This document shows positions 1 to 7,373 of a DNA stretch of 64,000 nucleotides, in pieces. The translations under genes and the position numbers were made by a program. The notes under the pieces are model-generated. The model was not told where the DNA came from, made no database searches, and saw only the letters and a program-made list of their open reading frames with translations. This DNA is from Pseudomonas koreensis (GTDB lineage: Bacteria; Pseudomonadota; Gammaproteobacteria; Pseudomonadales; Pseudomonadaceae), in assembly GCF_012986595.1 (NCBI RefSeq), contig NZ_JAAQYM010000006.1, positions 186,001-250,000 of the forward strand, written 5' to 3'. The first letter of the stretch is position 1, and every line of letters starts with the position of its first letter.

Positions 1-1115
1 ACCAGTTCAGCACCGCCGAGCACCGGTTTGGGCATCAGTTGCAGTACCGCGCCGATCATCGGGAACAGGCCCAGCAGCACCAGCAGGCCGGCGATGAAGA
101 ACGCCACGTAGCGGCTGGCGACGCCGGTCAACTGGATCACGCCATTGTTCTGCGCGAAGGTCACCATCGGCATGCTGTTGAACACGGCGGCCATGGCCGA
201 GTTGAGGCCATCGGCTAGCAGACCGGACTTGATCCGGCGGATGTACAGCGGGCCTTTGACCGGTTGTCGCGAAATCATCGAGTTGGCCGTCAGGTCACCG
301 GCGGCTTCCAGTGGCGAGACCAGGAAAATCACCGCCACCGGCACGAACGCTACCCAGTCGAAGTTGAAACCGTACTTGAACGGCACCGGCACGCTGACCA
401 GCGGCACCTCGGGCAGGTTGGCGAAATCCACGGTGCCCATCAGCCACGCGACCACATAGCCAAGGGTCAGCCCGATAACGATCGCGCCCAAACGCAGGAA
501 CGGCACATCAACGCGATTGAGCACGACGATGGTGCCCAGAACCAGCGCCGCCAGGAACACATGGCTGGCCGCGCCCAGATCGGCGGCGCCGAAGCCGCCG
601 GCGATGTCGGTCATTGCCACTTTGATCAGCGACAGGCCCATCAGGGTGATGATCGTGCCGGTGACCACCGGGGTGATCAGCATCCGCAGTTTGCCGATGA
701 ACTGGCTCAGCACCACTTCGATGAACGCGGCGAAAAAGCACACGCCGAAGATCGTCGAAAGGATTTCATCGGTACCGCCGCCCCGGGCCTTGACCATAAA
801 CCCGGCGCTGAGAATCACGCTGATAAAGGAAAAACTGGTGCCTTGCAGGCACAGCAGGCCGGAACCGACCGGACCGAAACGCCGCGCCTGCACAAACGTG
901 CCTAGACCCGACACGAACAGCGCCATGCTGATCAGGTACGGAATCTCGCTTTGCAGGCCCAGGGCGCCGCCCATGATCAGGGTCGGGGTGATGATGCCGA
1001 CGAAGCTGGCCAACACGTGTTGCAGCGCGGCGAAAACGGTTGCGGTGAGGTGCGGACGGTCGTTGAGGCCGTAGATCAGATCGTTGTTGCGCGGGACTTT
1101 TTCAGAGGCGGTCAT
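1..1115 (-). CDS. NCS2-family purine (xanthine/uric acid type) permease, C-terminus cut by window edge
   Basis: Inner-membrane nucleobase:cation symporter of the NCS2 family. Translation from the ATG at 1115 runs open to base 1 (about 371 residues), so the last membrane segments and stop lie outside the window. Visible family features are the TM1 histidine (ALQHVLA), the acidic motif SPLEAAGDLTAN in the middle of the protein and the NCS2 signature QNNGVIQLTG. The LEAAGD form fits the xanthine/urate clade better than the uracil clade, but the substrate is inferred. Many hydrophobic segments are present throughout. It stands alone upstream of a REPIN, and no purine catabolic gene is visible in the window. 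Confidence 0.85.
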   Translation of the reverse strand, partial: MTASEKVPRNNDLIYGLNDRPHLTATVFAALQHVLASFVGIITPTLIMGGALGLQSEIPYLISMALFVSGLGTFVQARRFGPVGSGLLCLQGTSFSFISVILSAGFMVKARGGGTDEILSTIFGVCFFAAFIEVVLSQFIGKLRMLITPVVTGTIITLMGLSLIKVAMTDIAGGFGAADLGAASHVFLAALVLGTIVVLNRVDVPFLRLGAIVIGLTLGYVVAWLMGTVDFANLPEVPLVSVPVPFKYGFNFDWVAFVPVAVIFLVSPLEAAGDLTANSMISRQPVKGPLYIRRIKSGLLADGLNSAMAAVFNSMPMVTFAQNNGVIQLTGVASRYVAFFIAGLLVLLGLFPMIGAVLQLMPKPVLGGAEL

Positions 1116-1265
1116 GGTGTTTTGCGCGCCGTGAGGCGGGGCCGGGTCAGAAAATGGAGGCGCAGGATGCCGGAAGAGGACGGCGAGGGCAACGAACAAA
1201 AATTGCCTGAAAGGTCAGGATTTATGGGTGTTGGCGGTCAATCAGCGCACCCTTACAGACATTGT

Positions 1266-1377
1266 TGTGGCGAGGGAGCTTGCTCCCGTCCGGCTGCGCA
1301 GCAGTCGTAAAACACTGTTGAACGGGTCTTGCAGAGGGCTGCTTCGCAACCCAGCGGGAGCAAGCTCCCTCGCCACA
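1266..1377. repeat. REPIN-like inverted pair, family A
   Basis: Two arms carrying GGCGAGGGAGCTTGCTCC face each other around a variable centre rich in CTGCGCAGCAG/GCTGCTTCGCA. Each arm is itself a small hairpin. It fills the spacer between the purine permease start and the LysR stop. Other family A copies lie at 24596, 28698 and 44824. Confidence 0.85.
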
Positions 1378-1389
1378 AAAGTAAAGGAA

Positions 1390-2283
1390 TCATGCAAAGG
1401 CACTGAGCAAATCCTCCTCAAACGCCTTCTGCGCATCCCCCGGCACCTGCGCCCTATGCCGGGCCAGATGAAAGGCCACGTCGAAACTCAACTCCCCGGG
1501 GCGCAGCGCGCGCAGCAAGCCCTTGTCCTCCCAGACGCGCGCGTAGTGATCGGGCAGATAATCGACATGCTTGCCGGAAAGAATGAAGGCGAGGGTGCCC
1601 TCGACCTGTTCCGAGCGCGCGGAAAAACGCTTGTCCGGGAACGGCTCGCCTGTGCGCATGAACCGATACGGATGATCGACCCGGTCGCAGGCCTGCAGCG
1701 CTGCATCGTCCGGCTCATCGACGGTGAACAGCGGATGGCCCTTGGCGCAATACAGGTGCTGGGTTTCACTGAACAATTCGCGGTAATCGAAGGCGCTCTG
1801 CACTTGCGAGAAATAACCAATGGCCAGGTCCAGCCGCTGTTGCAGCAGCAGGCGCTCCATCTCACCGGGCATCGCGCTGATCAACTCGATGCGCACCGAT
1901 TCGTCGCGTTCGCGAAAGCGCCGGATCGCATCCGCCACCCGCAGCAGCACCGACTGATCGACCGCTTCCGACAGGCCCAGGCGCACCTCACCGATCAGCC
2001 GTCCGGCGACGCCGTTGGATTGATGGCGGAAGGTCTCGATGGATTCGAACAGCGTGCGAACGGCGATCAGCAACTGCTCACCCTTGGGCGTGACGCTGAA
2101 ACCGCCCTTGCCACGGCTGCACAGGCGATAGCCGAGGCGGGTTTCCAGCTTGGCCATTTGCTGGCTGATGCTCGATTGGCTCAGGCCCAGTTCACCTTGC
2201 GCCGCACTGAAGCCGCCGGATTCCACGACCCGCACAAACAGACGCAGCAACTGCAAATCGACGTCGTGGAGCTGACCGAGCAT
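1390..2283 (-). CDS. LysR-family transcriptional regulator
   Basis: 297-residue LysR-type regulator. The winged helix-turn-helix is at residues 1-65 (LRLFVRVVESGGFSAAQGEL, then SQSSISQQMAKLETRLG), followed by a periplasmic-binding-protein-like effector domain. The frame stays open upstream to 2676, but the ATG at 2283 puts the HTH at the normal LysR distance from the N-terminus, so it is preferred. It is divergent from the polyamine-type binding protein and agmatinase-like genes with a roughly 100-bp shared promoter region. Control of that pair by this protein, as GbuR and GpuR control guanidino-acid hydrolase genes in P. aeruginosa, is inferred. Confidence 0.85.
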   Translation of the reverse strand: MLGQLHDVDLQLLRLFVRVVESGGFSAAQGELGLSQSSISQQMAKLETRLGYRLCSRGKGGFSVTPKGEQLLIAVRTLFESIETFRHQSNGVAGRLIGEVRLGLSEAVDQSVLLRVADAIRRFRERDESVRIELISAMPGEMERLLLQQRLDLAIGYFSQVQSAFDYRELFSETQHLYCAKGHPLFTVDEPDDAALQACDRVDHPYRFMRTGEPFPDKRFSARSEQVEGTLAFILSGKHVDYLPDHYARVWEDKGLLRALRPGELSFDVAFHLARHRAQVPGDAQKAFEEDLLSAFA

Positions 2284-2382
2284 TACATTACTCCGCAATA
2301 AAGTCAGGTTAACAAACTTGATATTTCTACAATGTATCCGACGGCGCATCCTGCCACCACTTCCTCCGGTCAGGTGTTCGTC

Positions 2383-3474
2383 ATGGCTCCCTTGTTCAAG
2401 CTGTGTTTTCCCGCGCTGTTGTTGTCCGTGGCCCTCAATGCCCAGGCCGAGGACCAAACCCTCAACTTCTATAGCTGGGCCGATTACGTGCCGGTGCAAA
2501 CCCTGCAGCGCTTCGAGCAGGAGACCGGGATTCATGTGCGTTACGACACCTTCGACACGTCCGAAGTGCTGGAAACCAAGCTGCTTACTGGCGGCAGTGG
2601 CTATGACGTGGTCGTGCCATCGTCCAGCGTTCTGGCCCGCGGATTGGCCGCCGGCGCGTTGAAGGAAATCCCTCACGAAGGCCTCAAGGGCTACGCCAAT
2701 CTTGATACCGATCTGCTCGAAAAACTCACGGCAGTCGACCCCGGCAATCGCTACGCGGTGCCCTACACCTGGGGCACGCTGGGGCTGGGATTGAACGTCG
2801 AGGCGGTGAAAAAGCGCCTGCCGGACGCGCCGCTGAACAGCCTCGATCTGCTGTTCAAGCCCGAGTACGCCAGCAAACTCAAGGACTGCGGGATTGCCGT
2901 GCTCGACTCACCGCAGGAGGTCATCGGCCTGGCACTGCATTACCTCGGCAAAGATCCCTACAGCACCGACAAGGCTGATCTGGCCGCCGCCGAGGCCTTG
3001 TTGCAGAAGCTCCAGCCTTCGGTGCTGTACGTCGCCACCGGCCGGCAGATCAACGATCTGGCGAACGGCAGCGTGTGCCTGGCGCTGACTTACAACGGTG
3101 ACGTGAGCATGGCGGCCGATCAGGCGCACAAGGCCAACAAACCGTACGAAGTCGCGTACCGCATTCCCAAGGAAGGCACGCTGATCTGGCAGGACAACCT
3201 CGCCATCCCCAAGGACGCGCCGAACCCGCAAGCGGCGCGGGCGTTCATTGAATTCATGCTGCGCCCCGAATCGGTGGCCGAGTTGACCAACACGCTGTTT
3301 TTCGCCACCGCCAACCTGGCCGCGACGCCGCTGGTGGACGAAGCAGTGCGCAACGATCCGGACATTTATCCGCCCGCCGAAGTGCGCGAGCGCTTGTACG
3401 CCGACCGCAGCATGAGCCTCAAGGACATGCGTCAGCGCACGCGCCTGTGGACCACTTTCCGTAGCCATCAATAA
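2383..3474 (+). CDS. Periplasmic polyamine-type ABC substrate-binding protein (PotF/SpuD-like)
   Basis: 363-residue extracellular solute-binding protein. A Sec signal peptide (MAPLFKLCFPALLLSVALNA, then QAE) supports the ATG at 2383 over the in-frame ATG at 2332, which would bury the signal. The mature start LNFYSWADYVPVQTLQRFEQ, the segment GYDVVVPSS and the later ALTYNGDVSMA match the PotF/SpuD fold that binds putrescine or spermidine. No permease or ATPase gene is next to it, so it would have to share another transporter or act in sensing. It ends 16 bp before the agmatinase-like gene and is probably co-transcribed with it, which suggests a guanidino-amine or polyamine ligand (inference). 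Confidence 0.8.
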   Translation: MAPLFKLCFPALLLSVALNAQAEDQTLNFYSWADYVPVQTLQRFEQETGIHVRYDTFDTSEVLETKLLTGGSGYDVVVPSSSVLARGLAAGALKEIPHEGLKGYANLDTDLLEKLTAVDPGNRYAVPYTWGTLGLGLNVEAVKKRLPDAPLNSLDLLFKPEYASKLKDCGIAVLDSPQEVIGLALHYLGKDPYSTDKADLAAAEALLQKLQPSVLYVATGRQINDLANGSVCLALTYNGDVSMAADQAHKANKPYEVAYRIPKEGTLIWQDNLAIPKDAPNPQAARAFIEFMLRPESVAELTNTLFFATANLAATPLVDEAVRNDPDIYPPAEVRERLYADRSMSLKDMRQRTRLWTTFRSHQ

Positions 3475-3490
3475 CAAGAGGAGCACCCCA

Positions 3491-4450
3491 ATGGACGTGC
3501 CGATGCTCAACGACCAAGCCATGACCCGCGACAGCCTGTACGGCACGAGTGCCGAAAGCACCTACGCCGGGATTACCAGTTTCATGCGTCGCCGCTACAG
3601 CCGGGATTTGCGCGGCGTCGATGTGGCGGTCAGCGGCGTGCCGTTCGACACCGCCACCAGCAACCGTCCGGGCGCGCGCTTCGGACCACGGGGGATTCGC
3701 GCGGCGTCCACCGGGATTGCCTGGGAACGCCATTGGCCATGGGCCTTCGATCCGTTCGATCATCTGGCGGTGATCGACTACGGCGATTGCGACTTCGATT
3801 ACGGATCGCCGCACACGATTCCGCCAAGCATCGAAGCTCATGCTGAGCACATCCTCAATGCCGGCAGCGCGATGCTGACGTTTGGCGGCGATCACTTCAT
3901 CACCTATCCGCTGCTCAAGGCCCACGCCCGCAAACACGGTGCGCTGTCGCTGATCCATTTCGACGCGCACAGCGACACTTGGCCAGACGAAGAGGGCAAG
4001 CGGGTCGATCACGGCACCATGTTCTGGCATGCCGCCAAGGAAGGGCTGGTGGATCCGGCGCGCTCGGTGCAGATCGGGTTGCGCACCACCAATGACGATC
4101 ATCAAGGCTTTGCCGTGCTCGATGCGCGGCAGGTGCATCGGCGTGGCTGCGAGGCGATTGTCGAGGCGATTCGTGCGCGGGTCGGTGATAACCCGGTGTA
4201 CCTGACCTTCGACATCGACTGCCTCGACCCGGCGTTCGCCCCGGGCACCGGTACCCCGGTGTGTGGCGGCTTGAGCACGGTGCAGGCGCTGGAAATTCTC
4301 GGAGGGTTGCGCGGGATCAATCTGGTGGGCATGGACGTGGTGGAAGTGGCACCGGCCTATGACCACGCGGAGGTAACGTCGCTGGCGGCGGCGACCCTCG
4401 CCATGGAAATGCTCTGCCTGTATGCGGCCAGACACAAGGTTGATCTCTAA
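3491..4450 (+). CDS. speB: Agmatinase / ureohydrolase family protein
   Basis: 319-residue binuclear manganese ureohydrolase. Metal-binding motifs of the arginase/agmatinase family are visible: GGDHFITYP, then LIHFDAHSDTW (DAHxD) and later TFDIDCLDPAFAPGTGTP (DxDxxDP). An AGAATGAGG-type ribosome site is not needed to settle the start: GAGGAG lies 9-14 bases before the ATG. The family splits agmatine to putrescine and urea, but close relatives in Pseudomonas act on guanidinobutyrate or guanidinopropionate, so the exact substrate is not fixed by sequence. The neighbouring PotF-like protein makes agmatine or a related guanidino compound plausible. Confidence 0.85.
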   Translation: MDVPMLNDQAMTRDSLYGTSAESTYAGITSFMRRRYSRDLRGVDVAVSGVPFDTATSNRPGARFGPRGIRAASTGIAWERHWPWAFDPFDHLAVIDYGDCDFDYGSPHTIPPSIEAHAEHILNAGSAMLTFGGDHFITYPLLKAHARKHGALSLIHFDAHSDTWPDEEGKRVDHGTMFWHAAKEGLVDPARSVQIGLRTTNDDHQGFAVLDARQVHRRGCEAIVEAIRARVGDNPVYLTFDIDCLDPAFAPGTGTPVCGGLSTVQALEILGGLRGINLVGMDVVEVAPAYDHAEVTSLAAATLAMEMLCLYAARHKVDL

Positions 4451-4470
4451 AATCACTGCGCACTCCAACC

Positions 4471-4560
4471 TGTGGGAGCGAGCCTGCTCGCGAAGGCATT
4501 AGATCAGGCAGCACCTGAATAGCCTGACACACCGCCTTCGCGAGCAGGCTCGCTCCCACA
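4471..4560. repeat. REPIN-like inverted pair, family B
   Basis: Two arms containing GGGAGCGAGCCTGCTCGCG in opposite orientation, separated by about 40 bp. It lies between the agmatinase-like gene and zapE. Family B is the most frequent repeat in this window, with eight loci. Confidence 0.88.
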
Positions 4561-4604
4561 AAAGCCCACCTGTTTTTCAGGGACATCGTGGCATACTGCC
4601 GCGC

Positions 4605-5723
4605 ATGACTTTCGACTCTCCTTTAAGCGCCTGGCAACACGCGATCGAGCACAAGGGTTTCATCCAGGATGAAGCCCAGGAGCACGCGGTCTGGGCGCTG
4701 CAAAAATGCCATGAAGCCTTGCACGCCGGCGCCCGTTCAGTCACCGGCGTGTACCTGTGGGGCCCGGTCGGACGCGGCAAGACCTGGCTGATGGATCAGT
4801 TCTATCAAAGCCTGCGGGTGCCGGCCCGGCGTCAGCATTTTCATCATTTCATGGGCTGGGTGCACCAGCGCTCGTTCCAGCTGACCGGGATCGCCGACCC
4901 GCTGCGGGCGCTGGCCAAGGAGCTGGCGGCGGACGTGCGGGTGCTGTGCTTCGACGAACTGTTCGTCAACGACATCGGCGACGCGATCATCCTCGGACGA
5001 CTGTTTCAGGTGATGTTCGATGAAGGCGTGGTGGTGGTCTGCACCTCCAATCTGCCGCCGGATGAACTGTATGCTGATGGCTTCAACCGCGACCGGTTTG
5101 TCCCGGCGATTGCCGCGATCAAGGCACACATGGAGGTCGTTGCGGTGAACGGCGCCGAGGATCATCGGCTGCACCCGGGCGCGGGCCTGCAGCGTTATTT
5201 TGTGGCCGCGCCGGGCCAGCAAAGTGCACTGGAGCCGGTCTTTCAAGCGCTGAATGCCGGGCAACCTGCCAGTGCGGAACCGGTGCCGGTCGGGCATCGC
5301 ACCGTGAATGTGGTGCAAGCCAGCGAGTCGGTGCTCTGGTGCCGCTATGCCGACCTTTGCGAGCAACCGTTTGCCGCCATGGACTTCATCGCGCTGTGCG
5401 ACCGCTATCGGTCTATTCTGTTGAGCGAAGTGCCAAACCTCAGCGCGCAGAAACGCGAAGGGCGTATCGCCCGCGGTACGGAAGATGGCTCGGCGCAGGT
5501 GGTGGCCGGTGACCGTGAGTTGCCGCAATTGTCGGTACACGACGACGGCGTACGCCGCTTCATTGCCTTGGTGGACGAGTGTTACGACCGTAAAGTCCCG
5601 CTGTACATCGAGGCTCAGGTACCGATGGAGGCGCTGTACACCGAGGGCTATCTGGAATTCCCGTTCCGGCGCACCCTCAGCCGTTTGCAGGAGATGCAGC
5701 TGCAGCGATTTGCCGAATCCTGA
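4605..5723 (+). CDS. zapE: Cell division protein ZapE (AFG1-like ATPase)
   Basis: 372-residue AFG1/ZapE family ATPase. The Walker A is GPVGRGKTW at residues 53-61, the Walker B is VLCFDELFV, and a sensor-type VVVCTSNLPPDELY follows. In Escherichia coli, ZapE associates with the Z ring and is needed for division under low oxygen or high temperature. Length and motif spacing match the bacterial family. The gene is followed by a DinB-like gene after 17 bp, so the two may share a transcript. Confidence 0.88.
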   Translation: MTFDSPLSAWQHAIEHKGFIQDEAQEHAVWALQKCHEALHAGARSVTGVYLWGPVGRGKTWLMDQFYQSLRVPARRQHFHHFMGWVHQRSFQLTGIADPLRALAKELAADVRVLCFDELFVNDIGDAIILGRLFQVMFDEGVVVVCTSNLPPDELYADGFNRDRFVPAIAAIKAHMEVVAVNGAEDHRLHPGAGLQRYFVAAPGQQSALEPVFQALNAGQPASAEPVPVGHRTVNVVQASESVLWCRYADLCEQPFAAMDFIALCDRYRSILLSEVPNLSAQKREGRIARGTEDGSAQVVAGDRELPQLSVHDDGVRRFIALVDECYDRKVPLYIEAQVPMEALYTEGYLEFPFRRTLSRLQEMQLQRFAES

Positions 5724-5740
5724 GCGAAGAGGGCGCGAGC

Positions 5741-6322
5741 ATGAGTCAACCGCTGTCTCATCATTTACTGACCATGGCCTACCAGAATGCGTGGGCCAAT
5801 CACCGCCTCGGCAAAGCCTGGGGCCGGCTCGACGCCGAGGCACTGGCGGCGCCACGGGTGAGCTTTTTTCCAGGCATCCGCCTGACCCTCAACCACATCC
5901 TGACCTGCGACTGGTTCTACGTCGACGCGCTGGAACGCGAGTTGCGCGGTGACGAGCCGCATCCCGACTGCTATGTGTTTTTCAACCTCAATGAACCGTT
6001 CACCGAGGCTGCGGCGCTGCGCGAGGAACAGGCACACGTCGACCGGCGGCTGATTGCTTATTGCGAGCAGCTGCGCGATGCCGATCTCGGGCGGATCGTC
6101 ACCATCGCCCGGGAAACGCCGCAGCACGACAGTCGCCTGCGCATGCTCTCGCACCTGTTCGAGCATCAGATCCATCATCGTGGTCAAGTGCATGCGATGC
6201 TCAGTGATACGTCGGTAAAACCGCCACAACTGGATGAGTTCTTCGCCGCAGGCGAGGCCGGTTTGCGTGCGCAGGATTTCGCCGAGCTGGGCTGGACCGA
6301 AGAGCTGATCTGGGGGCACTGA
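5741..6322 (+). CDS. DinB-family putative metal-dependent four-helix protein
   Basis: 193-residue DinB/YfiT-like protein. The metal-binding histidines of the fold are visible: LNHILTCDWF near residue 52, and a C-terminal pair in HLFEHQIHHRGQVHAML near 140-155. Members are four-helix bundles that bind a divalent metal and often act as thiol-dependent transferases or are of unknown function. The start is supported by a GAAGAGG-like ribosome site just upstream. It is 17 bp after zapE. Confidence 0.8.
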   Translation: MSQPLSHHLLTMAYQNAWANHRLGKAWGRLDAEALAAPRVSFFPGIRLTLNHILTCDWFYVDALERELRGDEPHPDCYVFFNLNEPFTEAAALREEQAHVDRRLIAYCEQLRDADLGRIVTIARETPQHDSRLRMLSHLFEHQIHHRGQVHAMLSDTSVKPPQLDEFFAAGEAGLRAQDFAELGWTEELIWGH

Positions 6323-6443
6323 GTACGCGACATCTTTGCTCATGGATGTTTTTCATCTTTGAGGTTGTGGGTTGAATCAGCCTCGCGTTATCGTCAAGCA
6401 GCCTTTCAGGTGCGCACCTTGCATGCCGGGGTCATGATCGGGG

Positions 6444-6947
6444 ATGGAAATGGATTCCGCAGAAATTCTTGTGTTGCAAGCCAGCTACACCAATCCACTG
6501 CATGCCGAAGCCATCGGCATTGTGCTCAATCACTACGCAGAAGATCCCATGGGCGGCGGCGAGTCGCTGGCCCCCGAACTGCTGCGGCGCGTGCCCGAAG
6601 AACTGGCGCGCCGGCCCCATGCGTTCAGTGTGCTGGCGTTCGTTGGCGGTGAGCCGGCAGGCCTGGTGAACTGCTTTGAAGGGTTCTCGACGTTTGCCTG
6701 CAAACCGCTGGTGAATGTCCACGACGTGGCGGTGGTGGCGAAATTTCGCGGCCTCGGGCTGAGCCAGAAAATGCTGCGCAAAGTCGAGGAGATTTGCCGC
6801 CAGCGCGGTTGCTGCAAGATCACCCTCGAAGTGCTCGAAGGCAACGCCATCGCAAAGGACGCCTACCGCAAGTTCGGTTTCGCCCCGGGGATGTTCAGCC
6901 CGGAGCATGGGCGCATGCTGTTCTGGATCAAGGATCTGCAGGCATAA
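6444..6947 (+). CDS. GNAT-family N-acetyltransferase
   Basis: 167-residue acetyltransferase of the GNAT superfamily. The acetyl-CoA binding segment VHDVAVVAKFRGLGLSQKML contains the R/Q-x-x-G-x-G/A-like loop. It is followed by the ITLEVLEGNAIAKDAYRKFG strand-helix unit typical of the domain, and GF-type residues close the fold. The substrate is unknown. The ATG at 6450 is in frame and better spaced from GGGGA, so the protein may be two residues shorter. It converges with the PtrA-like gene across a terminator. Confidence 0.78.
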   Translation: MEMDSAEILVLQASYTNPLHAEAIGIVLNHYAEDPMGGGESLAPELLRRVPEELARRPHAFSVLAFVGGEPAGLVNCFEGFSTFACKPLVNVHDVAVVAKFRGLGLSQKMLRKVEEICRQRGCCKITLEVLEGNAIAKDAYRKFGFAPGMFSPEHGRMLFWIKDLQA

Positions 6948-6972
6948 AAAAAGGCGCCCGAAACAGGGCGCC
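6946..6972 (-). terminator. Rho-independent terminator for the PtrA-like gene
   Basis: Stem GGCGCCC / GGGCGCC with a six-base loop. Read on the minus strand it is followed by seven U residues, so it ends the leftward transcript. It also directly follows the stop codon of the rightward acetyltransferase. Confidence 0.8.
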
Positions 6973-7032
6973 CAACTGTCGTCTCCGAGTCCAGAGCGGA
7001 GCCATCGGAGGTCCATCGGTTGCTCGATAAAA

Positions 7033-7242
7033 TCAGTGTCGATAAGACTCGGTGACTTGCGCGGTCTGATCGTTCGGAACCTTCAGTTCCGCGGTTTTGG
7101 ATTCGGTCCGCTGTTCGCTCTGCGCGCTGTGGACCGGGAAGTTGTCGTAGTAATGCCGCATGCGCTCGGCGCCGCCCTCGGCAAAGGCGCTGGCGGAACC
7201 GAGGGCGAGTAGCCCGGCAAGAATGGCGGTGGTGATGTTCAT
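7033..7242 (-). CDS. Small periplasmic protein, PtrA N-terminal-like
   Basis: 69-residue secreted protein. An ideal AGGAGG lies just before the ATG at 7242, which rules out the upstream in-frame start at 7281. It has a signal peptide (MNITTAILAGLLALGSASAF), then a mature start AEGGAERMRHYYDNFPVHSA. The AEGGAER start and small size resemble the Pseudomonas PtrA family, in which the founding member is copper-induced and represses type III secretion; the match here is from memory and limited to the N-terminus. Two TTAAC direct repeats lie upstream at 7318 and 7329. It ends at a clear terminator and appears monocistronic. Confidence 0.6.
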   Translation of the reverse strand: MNITTAILAGLLALGSASAFAEGGAERMRHYYDNFPVHSAQSEQRTESKTAELKVPNDQTAQVTESYRH

Positions 7243-7317
7243 GGTGCCTCCTACTGAAAAACGTGGGAGCCGTTCGTCCATGAAGCAGATCTCGAGGCAC
7301 AGTCTCCCCAGCCTGAA

Positions 7318-7333
7318 TTAACTCGGGGTTAAC
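7318..7333. promoter_or_regulatory. TTAAC direct repeat, 11-bp period
   Basis: Two TTAAC pentamers start at 7318 and 7329, one DNA turn apart. Tandem repeats with this period are typical of OmpR-family response regulator sites. The only promoter they can serve is that of the PtrA-like gene about 75 bp away on the minus strand. The assignment to a regulator is inference. Confidence 0.3.
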
Positions 7334-7373
7334 ACGCTCGCCGGGGATGTGCTGAGTGAGTTCGTGCGCAGGG

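Noticed and set aside
4471..4560. Repeated short sequences that might suggest a CRISPR array
   Set aside because: Copies occur as opposed pairs at scattered loci with no regular spacer tandem and no cas genes; they are REP-type dyads.
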